Part shown: positions 1 through 8,733 of the stretch, piece by piece
Numbering within the stretch: position 1 is the stretch's first letter
Layout of the letters: every line of letters begins with the position of its first letter
NCBI GenBank assembly: GCA_963839175.1
Contig: CAWIUB010000023.1
Location: 1 to 50,196, forward strand
Length of the DNA: 50,196 nt
Reading direction: 5' to 3'
Origin: CAWIUB01 sp963839175
GTDB taxonomy: Bacteria > Actinomycetota > Actinomycetes > Mycobacteriales > Jatrophihabitantaceae
The notes under the pieces: model-generated
The model's input: the letters and a program-made list of their open reading frames with translations, nothing else
Databases searched by the model: none
What the model was told of the DNA's origin: nothing
Position numbers and translations under genes: made by a program

Positions 1-254
1 CATTATGTGAGCCGCTCGCGGCGCGGTGAGCTTCGATCACCCACATGATGCCGCTGTCAGGACGACTGCGGGCACGCGCTTGTGATTCCAGCCAAGATCG
101 AACTGTGCCATCTTCTTGACGGTGAAGATGGAGCGGTCGCGCGCGCAGGTGGCCGGTCTGACCTGTTCTTGACCGACCCGAGCTGATCGCGCGTTAGTCG
201 AGTCCTTCAGTGCCTGTCTCGGTCAGCGGAGTTCCTGGTGTGGCGCGGTAGAAC
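1..254. other. No recognisable gene at the left edge
   Basis: I see no frame with convincing start, ribosome binding site or protein similarity here. The stretch lies next to a protein-coding remnant that starts near 255, so it may also be decayed coding sequence. Confidence 0.4.
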
Positions 255-472
255 GTATTGCCACCAGGAGGCCTCACCCCGAGGCGCTGGGCGTAGACGT
301 CGCCGTCGCCGAGCGACAGCTCATCGGCGAGGTGGTGCGGTACGAGGACATCTTTCTGCTCTGCTACCTCCGCGGCCCCGAAGGCGTCATCGTCGCGCTG
401 GCGCTCAGCGCATTGCTTGCAGCGGGCTTCGCGACGGTGCTGGCCCGCCAACGGGCCGTCGCCGTCGGCTGA
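255..472 (+). pseudogene. Remnant of a glyoxalase/VOC-type protein (C-terminal fragment)
   Basis: One forward frame without its own start reads PEALGVDVAVAERQLIGEVV, then RYEDIFLLCYLRGPEGVIVA, before ending at TGA 470-472. The segment EVVRYED-x5-CYLRGPEG matches the usual C-terminal strand of glyoxalase/bleomycin-resistance (VOC) proteins. The last 23 residues (ALSALLAAGFATVL and following) do not fit that family and look like the tail of a membrane protein, so the fragment may be a deletion junction between two genes. No catalytic N-terminal half is present. I infer a dead fragment. Confidence 0.5.
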
Positions 473-637
473 ACCGTTTGGTGGTATCTCGCGCCGTGCT
501 GCGCGAGCTGCCTCGGCCGGTGCTCCCTGCGCTCCGAGCCACGCTGCGCCGCTGTGTCGGACTGTTCGCTGAGAGCGAGATTCCGGTGGAATCCCTGGCG
601 ATTCTCTCTTGCAAAGTGTCGTAGCAGGCCACTAGAA

Positions 638-653
638 TCAAACACATGTTCGA
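638..653 (+). promoter_or_regulatory. Candidate LexA/SOS box over the start codon of the HNH gene
   Basis: TCAAACACATGTTCGA differs by one base from the actinobacterial LexA operator TCGAAC-N4-GTTCGA. It includes the ATG at 646-648, so a bound repressor would sit on the start itself. LexA boxes in 13E12-type genes are known from mycobacteria. Binding here is inferred. Confidence 0.5.
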
Positions 654-1947
654 GGGGTCAACGGGCGCGGTGACCGCCGAGGTCGCCGTCAAACAGCTGG
701 CCGACGCCCTGGACACGCTGCTCGCCGTGGACCTGACCGGCGCGTCGCGGGACGAGCTGCTGGAGCTGGCCCGCGGCCTGGAGGCCCAGCGGCGGCGGCT
801 GCCGGCCGCGGACCACGCGCTGGTCGGCGAACTCGAGTCACGGGCGGTGGCCGGCGAGCTGGCCTGCGCCTCGACGGCGGCGCTGCTGGCGGGTCTGCTG
901 CGGGTCACCCCGGGGGAGGCGAAGGCCCGGGTGCGGGCCGCCGGGGATCTGGGCGCCCGGCGGGCGCTGACCGGTGAGCCGTTGCCCCCGATCTTCCCTG
1001 TGCTGGCCGCGGCGCAGGCCGCCGGCGAGATCAGCCCGGCGCACGCCGCGGTGATCCGGCACACCGTGCACCAGCTGCCCGCCGCGGCCGCCGACCAGGC
1101 CGGGCCGGTGGAGGCGGCGCTGACCGGGCACGCCCGGCGGCTGGACCCCGACCAGCTGGCCCGCGCCGCCCGGCGTGTCGCCGACTGCCTGGACCCGGAC
1201 GGCCGGCTGGCCGACGAGCGTGACCACGACCGGCGCCGGCACGGCACGCTGACCGACCGCCGGGACGGCTCCGGCGAGCTGCACGTGCGGCTCACCCCGG
1301 CGGCGCTGGCCAAATGCCACGCCGTGCTCGACCCGCTGGCTGCCCCGCGCCCGGCCGCCGACGGCACCCGCGACCCGCGCAGCGCCGGGCAGCGGCTGCA
1401 CGACGCCGTGGAAGAAATGGTCGACCGGCTGCTGCGCGCCGGCGGGCTGCCCGACGCCGGCGGCACCCCGGCCACCGTGCTGGTCACCTTCACCCTGGCC
1501 GACCTGCTGGACCGGGCCGGGACCGCCACCACCAGCCACGGCGGCACCCTGTCCGTCCCGGAGGCGCTGCGGCTGGCCGGCGAGGCGGAGATCATCCCGG
1601 TCGTGCTGGGCGACACCGGCGGGGTCGTCGGCTACGGCCGGGCCCGCCGGGTCGCCTCATCTGCACAGCGTCTGGCCCTGGCCGCCCGCGACGGCGGATG
1701 TTCCTTCCCGGGCTGCGACCGGCCCGCCGGGTGGTGCCAGGCCCACCACGTCACCGGCTGGATCGACGGCGGGCCCACCGACCTGGACAACCTGACATTG
1801 GTCTGCGGCTTCCACCACCGGGAGTTCGCCAAACGCGGCTGGTCATGCGCCATGCTCGACGGCGTCCCACACTGGATCCCCCCCGCCTTCCTCGACCCGC
1901 ACCAAACACCCAGACGAAACACAACCCATCGACCAGACCTCTGCTGA
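646..1947 (+). CDS. DUF222 / HNH endonuclease domain protein (13E12 repeat family)
   Basis: This is a 433-residue protein with an N-terminal helical DUF222 region and a C-terminal HNH nuclease fold at about residues 345-395. The zinc/HNH motif reads CSFPGCDRPAGWCQAHHVTG, then DNLTLVCGFHH. The family is multicopy in actinobacteria, especially mycobacteria (13E12 repeats). Its exact role is unknown, but a DNA-cutting activity is likely from the intact HNH residues. ATG 646 is the first start and lies in the candidate LexA box. No strong Shine-Dalgarno precedes it, which would suit a leaderless transcript. It converges with the pirin gene. Family confidence is high, function low. Confidence 0.9.
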   Translation: MFEGSTGAVTAEVAVKQLADALDTLLAVDLTGASRDELLELARGLEAQRRRLPAADHALVGELESRAVAGELACASTAALLAGLLRVTPGEAKARVRAAGDLGARRALTGEPLPPIFPVLAAAQAAGEISPAHAAVIRHTVHQLPAAAADQAGPVEAALTGHARRLDPDQLARAARRVADCLDPDGRLADERDHDRRRHGTLTDRRDGSGELHVRLTPAALAKCHAVLDPLAAPRPAADGTRDPRSAGQRLHDAVEEMVDRLLRAGGLPDAGGTPATVLVTFTLADLLDRAGTATTSHGGTLSVPEALRLAGEAEIIPVVLGDTGGVVGYGRARRVASSAQRLALAARDGGCSFPGCDRPAGWCQAHHVTGWIDGGPTDLDNLTLVCGFHHREFAKRGWSCAMLDGVPHWIPPAFLDPHQTPRRNTTHRPDLC

Positions 1948-1979
1948 CTCAAGGGCCCGCCGGGTTGCCCTGGCACGAC

Positions 1980-2609
1980 TCAGCCGATGCGCGCGGTGAG
2001 CAACTGGACCAGCGCGCCGTCGGCCGTCGTCACCGTGAGCGCCTCCGGGCCAAGCACGCGCAGCGCATCACCCGGTAGCCAGAGGTCGGAATTCGCGATC
2101 GTCACATCCCCACGCCCGATGAACAGGTGCAGCCACTGGGATTCGTCGACGGGGATCTCCTCGCCTCCTGGGCCAAGTGTCCGCACGACGATGGAGCCGA
2201 TGCGTGCCGGCTCGTCGAGGAGTGCATAGGTGGGCGATCCAGCCTCCGTCAGCAGCGTCGCCTGCACCAGGCGCAGCGGCGCCGGGCCGTCGTTGCGCTC
2301 CTCGTGCCGCACTCCGGAGCCAGCGGTCAAGAGGGCCAGCCCACCCGCGGTCACGATCTGCTTGTTTCCCAGGGAATCCTTGTGTGTCAGGACACCGTCG
2401 AGCACCCAGCTGATGATGTCGACGCCGCGATGGGCGTGCATCGCGAATCCGGCGCCGGGATCGATGATGTGCTCGTCGAATCCGATGAGGGGCCCGAAGC
2501 GCACATCGTCAGGATCGTAGTGCGGACCGGCCGAAAAGCTGTGGTGAGTGATGATCCCCGGCTGCGTGGTGACGGGCCGGTCGCCCGCACGGCGGATCTC
2601 GACGCTCAC
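1980..2609 (-). CDS. Pirin family protein
   Basis: This is a 209-residue bicupin of the pirin family, usually a metal-binding nuclear or cytoplasmic protein; some bacterial members have quercetinase activity. The N-terminal cupin shows SVEIRRAGDR, then HHSFSAGPHYDPDDVRFGPL, FAMHAHRGVDIISWVLDG and RHEERNDG. These carry the expected His/His/His/Glu metal ligands (HAHRG, H and E of RHEE). I chose GTG 2607-2609 because it overlaps the stop of the upstream PHP gene (GTGA) and starts at the standard pirin N terminus. The longer frame to 2726 would run through that gene. The two genes form a minus-strand operon. Confidence 0.9.
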   Translation of the reverse strand: MSVEIRRAGDRPVTTQPGIITHHSFSAGPHYDPDDVRFGPLIGFDEHIIDPGAGFAMHAHRGVDIISWVLDGVLTHKDSLGNKQIVTAGGLALLTAGSGVRHEERNDGPAPLRLVQATLLTEAGSPTYALLDEPARIGSIVVRTLGPGGEEIPVDESQWLHLFIGRGDVTIANSDLWLPGDALRVLGPEALTVTTADGALVQLLTARIG

Positions 2610-3649
2610 GGCCGCACTGAGTGGTCGGCGGTCCAGGCCAGCAACTGGTCGGCCGTCCAGGTGTCGACTACATTCCCGGCGAGCACGCCACAGGCGGCGG
2701 CCCGTTCGCAGCCGTACGGCTGCCAATCGAGCTGGCCCGGCGCGTGCGCGTCGGTGTCGATCGACACCAGGCAGCCCGCCTCAACGGCCAGCCGCAGCAG
2801 CCGCTTGGGCGGATCGAGGCGCTCGGGCCGGGAGTTCACCTCGACGGCCACCCCGAATTGCGCGCACGCGGCGAAGACGATCTCCGGGTCGAACTCGGAT
2901 TCTGGGCGCCGCCCTCGCCCGCCGGCGATGAGCCGGCCAGTGCAGTGGCCGAGGATGTCGGTATGCGGATTGGCGACCGCGGCGACCATCCGAGGCGTCA
3001 TCTGCGCGGCCGGCATCCGAAGTACGCTGTGCACGCTCGCCACCACCAGATCCAGCCGGGCCAGCAGCGACGGCCGCTGGTCAAGCGTGCCATCCTCGAG
3101 GATGTCGACCTCGATTCCGGTGAGGATCCGGAACGGGGTGAGCTCCGCATTCAGCTCGGCGACGACCTCCAGTTGCCGTTCCAGCCGCTCGGCCGACAGC
3201 CCGCGGGCGACCTTCAGCCGTGGTGAATGGTCGGTGAGCGCGAGGTACTCGTGCCCGAGGTCGCGTGCCGTTAATGCCATCTCGAGGATCGGTGAACCGC
3301 CGTCCGACCAATCCGAATGGGTGTGGCAGTCACCGCGCAACGCGGCCCGAAGCGCAGCGCCCTCCTCGGCGACCGGTCGGGCGTCCGTCGCGGACAGGCG
3401 ACGTAGATACGCCGGCTCCTCGCCACGTAACGACTCGTCGAGGCACCGCGCGGTCACCTCGCCGATCCCGGCCAACTCGCGCAAGGTGCCCTGCGCGGCG
3501 CGTTCGGCCAGCTCGGCCGCAGGCAACGACTCGGCCACAGCTGCAGCGGAGCGGAACGCTTTGACGCGAAACGTCGGCTCGTTCGCCCGTTCGAGCAGGA
3601 ACGCGATCCGCCGCAGATCGGCCACCGGGTCACGCGGCGACTCGGACAT
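2606..3649 (-). CDS. PHP-domain phosphoesterase with N-terminal helix-hairpin-helix (PolX C-terminal-like)
   Basis: This is a 347-residue protein. Residues 1-90 resemble the helix-hairpin-helix region of family X DNA polymerases (ELAGIGEVTARCLDESL). The rest is a PHP metallophosphoesterase domain with its metal ligands visible: DCHTHSDWSDGG, ALTDHSPR, GIEVDILEDG, ASVHS, HTDILGHCTGR, EVNSRPERLDPP and SIDTDAHAPGQLD. There is no polymerase domain, so it corresponds to the C-terminal half of PolX or a stand-alone PHP phosphatase. In PolX this domain has 3'-5' exonuclease or 3'-phosphatase activity; the substrate here is inferred. ATG 3649 gives MSESPRDPVADLRRIAFLLE, the usual family N terminus. 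It is coupled by GTGA to pirin and diverges from fasR. Confidence 0.88.
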   Translation of the reverse strand: MSESPRDPVADLRRIAFLLERANEPTFRVKAFRSAAAVAESLPAAELAERAAQGTLRELAGIGEVTARCLDESLRGEEPAYLRRLSATDARPVAEEGAALRAALRGDCHTHSDWSDGGSPILEMALTARDLGHEYLALTDHSPRLKVARGLSAERLERQLEVVAELNAELTPFRILTGIEVDILEDGTLDQRPSLLARLDLVVASVHSVLRMPAAQMTPRMVAAVANPHTDILGHCTGRLIAGGRGRRPESEFDPEIVFAACAQFGVAVEVNSRPERLDPPKRLLRLAVEAGCLVSIDTDAHAPGQLDWQPYGCERAAACGVLAGNVVDTWTADQLLAWTADHSVRP

Positions 3650-3700
3650 GGGTGCACCGTAGCCGCCGCCGATCACCGGCCGACGTGGGACGCTGATCTT

Positions 3701-4864
3701 ATGAGGCCGACGCTGTCGGACGAGACGATCCGCCGCATCGAGCACGCTGCCGGCCGGGTGGCTACGCAGAGCGTCGCGCGCATGGACGAGGAGCTGCCGT
3801 GGTTCCGGCAACTGCCGGCCGACCAGCGATCCTGGGTGACCCTGGTCGCGCAGGCGGGCATCGCGTCGTTCGTCGAGTGGCTGCGCTCTCCCGACGACGT
3901 GCTTCGGCTGACCGGTGAGGTCTTCGCCGCGGCGCCCCGGGCGATGGCCCGCTCGGTGTCGCTGCTGCAGACCGTGGAGCTGGTCCGGCAGACCATCGCG
4001 GTAGCCGAAGAGCAAGTGCCCTCGCTGGCCGCGCCCGGCCAAGAGGCGGCGATCCGCGACGAACTGTTGCGGTTCAGCCGCGAGATCGCCTTCGCCGCCG
4101 CGCGTGTCTACGCCGGGGCCGCAGAGAGCCGCGGCGCCTGGGATGCTCGGCTGGAGGCTCTGGTCATCGACGGGATGGTGCGCGGCGCCCCGACCGGCAG
4201 CGAGCCGCTCAGCCAGATCGCCGCGTTGGGCTGGCGCTCTACCGGCCCGGTGACCGCGGTGGTGGGTTCGGCACCCGACCGCGCCAGCGAAGATGTGATG
4301 GCCGAGGTGCACCGCACGGCTCGGCGCGGGCACCTGGACACGCTGGCCGGGGTGCACGGTGGCAGACTGGTCGTCGTCCTGGGCAACATCGACGACCCGC
4401 TCGACGCCGCGCGGCTGCTGCTGCCGGCGTTCGCTGACGGCCCGGTTGTGGCCGGACCTCGGGCCGAGGACATCAGCGCCGCAAGCCGGGTGACGCGCGC
4501 CGCATTGTCTGGCTTGAGAGCGGTTCCTGGCTGGCCCGGCGCGCCGCGACCGGTCAGCGCCGATGCGCTGCTGCCCGAGCGCGCGTTGGCCGGAGACACC
4601 GACGCCCGTGACGAGCTCGTCGACAACGTCTACCGGCCGCTGGCCAAGGCGGGCGACGTCCTGCTTGACACGGTATCTACCTTTCTCGATTCGGGCGGCG
4701 CGTTGGAGGCGACGGCTCGCACGATGTTCGTGCATGCCAACACCGTGCGCTACCGGCTGCGACGGGTCGGCGACATCTGTGGGGAGGCGCCGACCGATCC
4801 GCGCGGTGCCTACGTCATTCAGGTGGCACTCACCCTCGGCCGCCTCGACGGCGCCCTTAGTTGA
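3701..4864 (+). CDS. fasR: PucR-family regulator FasR of the fatty acid synthase operon
   Basis: This is a 387-residue transcription factor with a long GGDEF-like/PucR linker region and a C-terminal PucR helix-turn-helix at about residues 325-375. The HTH contains ATARTMFVHANTVRYRLRRV, the family signature. A PucR-type gene immediately upstream of fabD is the arrangement of fasR in Streptomyces, where FasR activates fabDHPF transcription. The N-terminal residues 1-110 (WFRQLPADQRSWVTLVAQAG) match that subgroup. ATG 3701 is used; the 133-bp gap to fabD holds a dyad that could be its operator. Gene naming rests on context and domain. Confidence 0.85.
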   Translation: MRPTLSDETIRRIEHAAGRVATQSVARMDEELPWFRQLPADQRSWVTLVAQAGIASFVEWLRSPDDVLRLTGEVFAAAPRAMARSVSLLQTVELVRQTIAVAEEQVPSLAAPGQEAAIRDELLRFSREIAFAAARVYAGAAESRGAWDARLEALVIDGMVRGAPTGSEPLSQIAALGWRSTGPVTAVVGSAPDRASEDVMAEVHRTARRGHLDTLAGVHGGRLVVVLGNIDDPLDAARLLLPAFADGPVVAGPRAEDISAASRVTRAALSGLRAVPGWPGAPRPVSADALLPERALAGDTDARDELVDNVYRPLAKAGDVLLDTVSTFLDSGGALEATARTMFVHANTVRYRLRRVGDICGEAPTDPRGAYVIQVALTLGRLDGALS

Positions 4865-4911
4865 AATGCGATAGCAATCTACCGGACATCCGGACAAGTT
4901 GCCTGCGTGTT

Positions 4912-4928
4912 TTGTAGCTCTCCTACAA
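4912..4928. promoter_or_regulatory. Perfect dyad upstream of fabD, candidate FasR operator
   Basis: TTGTAG-CTCTC-CTACAA is a perfect 6+6 inverted repeat with a 5-nt spacer, 70 bases before the fabD start and unusually AT-rich for this DNA. Its position fits an operator for the upstream regulator. The assignment to FasR is inference. Confidence 0.4.
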
Positions 4929-4997
4929 GGTCTGCCCCGATAACGCTGTATGCGTCGTGCTCGCGTCGCGGCCCTAGCGTCCAGGAGCCTGATAAGC

Positions 4998-6179
4998 GTG
5001 ATCGCCGTACTGGCGCCCGGGCAGGGCGCCCAGACGCCGGGCATGTTCACGCCCTGGCTGCAGCTCCCGGGCGTCGAAGAACAACTCGGGTCCTACGGCG
5101 AGCTCGCCGGGCTCGACCTGGTGCGCCTCGGCACGACCGCCGACGCCGACGAGATCAAGGACACCGCGGTCGCCCAGCCGCTGATCGTGTCGCTCGGCCT
5201 CGTCGCGGCCCGCGAGCTCGGGCTCGTGGGGCACGACGGGCTGGTTGTCGTCGCCGGGCATAGCGTCGGTGAGCTCACCGCGGTCGCAATCGCCGACACA
5301 CTGAACCCGGATGTCGCGGTGGCCTTCGCCGCGCGCCGCGGCGCGGAGATGGCCACCGCGTGCGCGCTCGCCCCCACCGGGATGTCGGCCGTGCTGGGCG
5401 GCGATCCGGATGAGGTGGTCGCGGGCATCGAGGCCGCCGGGCTGACTGCGGCCAACCGCAACGGCGTAGGGCAGATCGTCGCGGCGGGAGCCCGGGACGC
5501 GCTGGCGAAGCTTGCCGACGAGCCGCCGGCCGGCGCGCGGGTGAGACCGTTGGCGGTCGCCGGCGCCTTCCACACGCATTTCATGGCGCCAGCCGAAGAG
5601 GCGCTCGCGGTCTACGCCGACGCACTGCCGTCGCGCGATCCGATCCCGCTGCTGCTGTCCAACGCCGACGGGACGGCCGTGGCGAACGGCGCCGAGGTCC
5701 TCGCCCGGCTGGTGCGGCAGGTCACCCGCCCGGTGCGTTGGGACCTGTGCCAGCGCACGATGCACGACGTCGGCGTCAACGCCGCGATCGAGCTGCCGCC
5801 GGCAGGCACGCTGGTCGGCCTGGCCAAACGCGGGCTCCCCGGCGTCGAGTTGCTCGCGGTCAAGAGGCCCGACGATCTCGAGGCGGCCCGGGCGTTCATC
5901 GGCAGCCGTCCGCTGCACGGGCAGGGTGAACACGTCCCGGACTTCCAGGTGGTTGCGACTCCCATCAAGGGAATCTTCACCCGAGCCGATGGGCTCGGCG
6001 AGGGCCAGGCCATCCCACGAGGTGGCCGCATCGGCACCGTGCGAACGAACCGGGACGAGCAGCCGATCGTGGCACCCAACGCCGGTGGCCCGTTCGAACT
6101 GGTCGAATGGTTGCGGCACGACGGCGACATCGTCGCAGCGGGACTGCCCGTTGCCCGGCTGCACAGATCGGAGCCCTAA
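4998..6179 (+). CDS. fabD: Malonyl-CoA:ACP transacylase with an extra C-terminal lipoyl-like domain
   Basis: FabD moves malonyl groups from CoA to ACP for type II fatty-acid synthesis. The catalytic features are APGQGAQ (6-12), the nucleophile elbow GHSVGE with Ser89, and GAFHTHFM with His192. From GTG 4998, preceded by AGGAG, the protein has 393 residues, about 80-90 more than typical FabD. The surplus, residues 317-390, has the look of a biotinyl/lipoyl fold: an initial VATPIKGIF, a central hairpin at RTNRDEQPIVAP, then HDGDIVAAGLPVARL. The hairpin lacks the modifiable lysine. An upstream ATG at 4950 is possible but lacks a good binding site. First gene of the fab operon, 3 nt before fabH. 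Confidence 0.93.
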   Translation: MIAVLAPGQGAQTPGMFTPWLQLPGVEEQLGSYGELAGLDLVRLGTTADADEIKDTAVAQPLIVSLGLVAARELGLVGHDGLVVVAGHSVGELTAVAIADTLNPDVAVAFAARRGAEMATACALAPTGMSAVLGGDPDEVVAGIEAAGLTAANRNGVGQIVAAGARDALAKLADEPPAGARVRPLAVAGAFHTHFMAPAEEALAVYADALPSRDPIPLLLSNADGTAVANGAEVLARLVRQVTRPVRWDLCQRTMHDVGVNAAIELPPAGTLVGLAKRGLPGVELLAVKRPDDLEAARAFIGSRPLHGQGEHVPDFQVVATPIKGIFTRADGLGEGQAIPRGGRIGTVRTNRDEQPIVAPNAGGPFELVEWLRHDGDIVAAGLPVARLHRSEP

Positions 6180-6182
6180 CCC

Positions 6183-7151
6183 ATGCTGATCAACCCGCTG
6201 CCGACCCCGCGCGCCGGCGCGCGCATCCTCGGCCTGGGTCATTACCAGCCGGCGAACGTCGTCACCAACGACGACCTCGTAGCTCGCGGCGTCGACACCA
6301 ACGACGAGTGGATCCAGGCCCGCATCGGGATCCGCGAACGCCGCTACGCGGACCCAGCCGAGACCGTGGTCGACATGGCCGAGAACGCGGCAAGCAAGGC
6401 GTTGGCATCCGCAGGCGTGTCTGCCGACGATATTGATCTGGTGATCGGGGCAACCTGCACCATGCCCACGTCGGTGCCCGCAGCCGCCCCGCAGCTGGCC
6501 AGCAGGCTCGGCATCCCTGCGCCGGGCGCGTATGACGTCAACTCCGGTTGCTCTGGCTTCGTCTACGCGCTCAACGCGGCTGCTGCGGCCGTCCGCACCG
6601 GACAGGCCCGCAACGCGCTGGTCGTGGCGTCCGAGCGCTTCTCCGGGTGGATCGACTTCCGCGATCGGACCACCTGCGTGATCTTGGCCGACGGCGCCGG
6701 GGCCGCAGTCGTCGCACCATCCGACGAGGTCGCGATCGGCCCGGTCGTATGGGGCAGCGACGGCGCGCAGGCCGGCGTCGTCACCATCGACGAGGAGAGC
6801 CGCTTCTTCCAGCAGGAGGGCCAGGCTGTCTACCGCTGGGCCATCTCGCAGATGACACCGGTGGCGCTGGAGGCCTGCAGGCAGGCGGGCATCGACCCGG
6901 CCGAGTTGGCGGCTTTCGTGCCGCACCAAGCCAACCTGCGGATCGTCGATGTGCTCGCCAAGAAGCTCAACGCCCCCAACGCCATCGTCGCCCGCGATAT
7001 CCAGGTGTCCGGCAACACCTCGGCTGCGACGATCCCACTGGCGCTATCGAAGATGGTAGAACGGGGTGAGATCCCGTCCGGCGCGCCCGTTCTGCTGCTG
7101 GGCTTCGGCTCAGGATTGGCGTACGCCAGCCAAGTCGTGCTCGCTCCCTAG
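6183..7151 (+). CDS. fabH: 3-oxoacyl-ACP synthase III (KASIII)
   Basis: FabH starts fatty-acid chains by condensing an acyl-CoA primer with malonyl-ACP. It has 322 residues, normal for the family. The catalytic triad is visible as Cys123 in VNSGCSGF, His248 in VPHQANLRI and Asn278 in VSGNTSAA. The C-terminal GFGSGLAYAS loop is conserved. ATG 6183 lies 3 bases after fabD, so translation is probably coupled. In actinobacteria this enzyme sets the branched or straight primer choice; that cannot be read from the sequence alone. Confidence 0.95.
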   Translation: MLINPLPTPRAGARILGLGHYQPANVVTNDDLVARGVDTNDEWIQARIGIRERRYADPAETVVDMAENAASKALASAGVSADDIDLVIGATCTMPTSVPAAAPQLASRLGIPAPGAYDVNSGCSGFVYALNAAAAAVRTGQARNALVVASERFSGWIDFRDRTTCVILADGAGAAVVAPSDEVAIGPVVWGSDGAQAGVVTIDEESRFFQQEGQAVYRWAISQMTPVALEACRQAGIDPAELAAFVPHQANLRIVDVLAKKLNAPNAIVARDIQVSGNTSAATIPLALSKMVERGEIPSGAPVLLLGFGSGLAYASQVVLAP

Positions 7152-7199
7152 CGCCCGGCCCATTCCAGGCCGGCTAACCAACCGAAAGGAACCAACGAA

Positions 7200-7445
7200 G
7201 TGGCTGCCTCCCCCGACGAGATCCGCGCTGGACTGGCCGAGATCCTCAACGAAGTTGCCGACGTGAACGCCGACGACGTGTCGGACGAGAAGTCGTTCAC
7301 GGACGACCTGGATGTCGACTCCCTGTCCATGGTCGAGGTGGCGATGGCCGCCGAGGAGAAGTTCGGCGTCAAGATCCCCGATGATGAGCTTCCGAAGCTC
7401 AAGACCGTCGGCGATGCCGTCAGCTACATCCAGTCCAACGGCTGA
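7200..7445 (+). CDS. acpP: Acyl carrier protein
   Basis: This is an 81-residue acidic protein carrying the phosphopantetheine attachment motif DVDSLSMVEV with Ser41. It shuttles the growing acyl chain between the fab enzymes. GTG 7200 is the start, preceded by GAAAGGAA; the next in-frame codons give MAASPDEIRAGLAEILNEVA, the usual N terminus. The downstream helix reads KFGVKIPDDEL. It is slightly longer than E. coli ACP and shorter than mycobacterial AcpM, which has a C-terminal extension not seen here. Confidence 0.96.
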   Translation: MAASPDEIRAGLAEILNEVADVNADDVSDEKSFTDDLDVDSLSMVEVAMAAEEKFGVKIPDDELPKLKTVGDAVSYIQSNG

Positions 7446-7478
7446 GCCAGCACCACAGGATCCAGCGAAGGACACAGG

Positions 7479-8717
7479 ATGACCAGCAACGACGAGGTCG
7501 TGGTCACTGGCTTGGGCGCGACGACGCCGCTGGGCGGCGATGTGGCGACGTTCTGGGCAGGGCTGCTCGAGGGACGCTCGGGCGTCGCCGCGCTGCGCGA
7601 GGAGTGGGCTGCCGACCTGAAGGTACGCATCGGCGCTCGGATGGCGGTCGATCCGGCCGAGCAGCTGCCTCGGGTCCAGGCACGGCGGCTGGACCGATCG
7701 CAGCAGGCCGCGATCGTCGCCGCGAGCGAGGCGTGGGCCGACGCGGGATTCACTGGCCGTTCGGACGAGATGGGTCTCGAACCTGAACGCGTCGCGGTCG
7801 TGATCGGCACCGGCATCGGCGGCGTTACCAGCCTGATCTACCAGCACGACGTCATGCTGGAGAAGGGCCCCGGCCGGGTCTCCCCACTGCTGATCCCGAT
7901 GGACATGCCGAACGGGCCGGCGGCGCATGTGGGCCTGCAAGTCGGGGCGCGGGGTGGTGTGTTCACACCGGTCAGCGCCTGCGCATCAGGGGCCGAAGCG
8001 GTCGCGTACGGGCTGGACCTGCTGCTGCTCGACCGGGCGGACGTGGTCGTCGTCGGCGGCACGGAGGCGTGCATGCATCCACTGACGATCTCCGGGTTCG
8101 CGCAGATGCAGGCCATGAGCACCCGCAACGACGAGCCTGAGCGCGCCTCCCGGCCGTTCGACAAGGGACGTGACGGGTTCGTGCTTGGCGAGGGCGCGGG
8201 CGTTCTGATCATCGAACGCCGATCGTCGGCACAGGCCCGGGGGCGCGAACCGTACGCGGTGCTGGGTGGCGCGGGCCTCACGTCGGACTCCTACGACATC
8301 GTCGCCCCCGATCCTGACGGCAATGGGCAGCGGCGCGCCGCGCTGCTCGCGATCGAGCGGTCTGGGGTCGACATGTCCGACGTGGTGCACGTGAACGCGC
8401 ACGCGACCTCCACACCGAGCGGCGACGGCACCGAGGCGAAATGGATCGCTGGCCTGCTCGGCGAGCAGACGGTCGTCACCGCCACAAAGTCAATGACCGG
8501 CCACCTGCTCGGTGCCGCCGGCGCGATCGAGGCCATCGCGACCGTGCTCGCAGTCCGGCACGACGTGGTTCCGCCCACGATCAACCTGGACGACCCCGAC
8601 GACGATGTGGCCGTCGATGTTCCGCGAGCCGCCCGCGACATGGCCGTACCGGCTGCGCTCGACGACTCGTTCGGCTTCGGCGGGCACAACGCCGCGCTGC
8701 TGTTCCGCAAGGCGTAA
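7479..8717 (+). CDS. fabF: 3-oxoacyl-ACP synthase II (FabF/KasA type)
   Basis: This condensing enzyme elongates acyl-ACP with malonyl-ACP. The 412 residues are normal for the family. The active-site residues are Cys168 (VSACASGAEA), His308 (NAHATSTPSGD), Lys337 and His342 (KSMTGHLLGAAG). ATG 7479 has an upstream AGGA. A single FabF/KasA copy is present, whereas mycobacteria have kasA and kasB in tandem. Fourth gene of the fab operon; downstream come three peptide-coding repeats and then accD6. Confidence 0.95.
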   Translation: MTSNDEVVVTGLGATTPLGGDVATFWAGLLEGRSGVAALREEWAADLKVRIGARMAVDPAEQLPRVQARRLDRSQQAAIVAASEAWADAGFTGRSDEMGLEPERVAVVIGTGIGGVTSLIYQHDVMLEKGPGRVSPLLIPMDMPNGPAAHVGLQVGARGGVFTPVSACASGAEAVAYGLDLLLLDRADVVVVGGTEACMHPLTISGFAQMQAMSTRNDEPERASRPFDKGRDGFVLGEGAGVLIIERRSSAQARGREPYAVLGGAGLTSDSYDIVAPDPDGNGQRRAALLAIERSGVDMSDVVHVNAHATSTPSGDGTEAKWIAGLLGEQTVVTATKSMTGHLLGAAGAIEAIATVLAVRHDVVPPTINLDDPDDDVAVDVPRAARDMAVPAALDDSFGFGGHNAALLFRKA

Positions 8718-8733
8718 GACGAAAGGCCGGCTG

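Noticed and set aside
2127..3662. Long forward frame opposite the PHP and pirin genes
   Set aside because: It is Arg/Ser-rich with no domain, lies antisense to two well-supported genes and arises from GC-rich codon bias.
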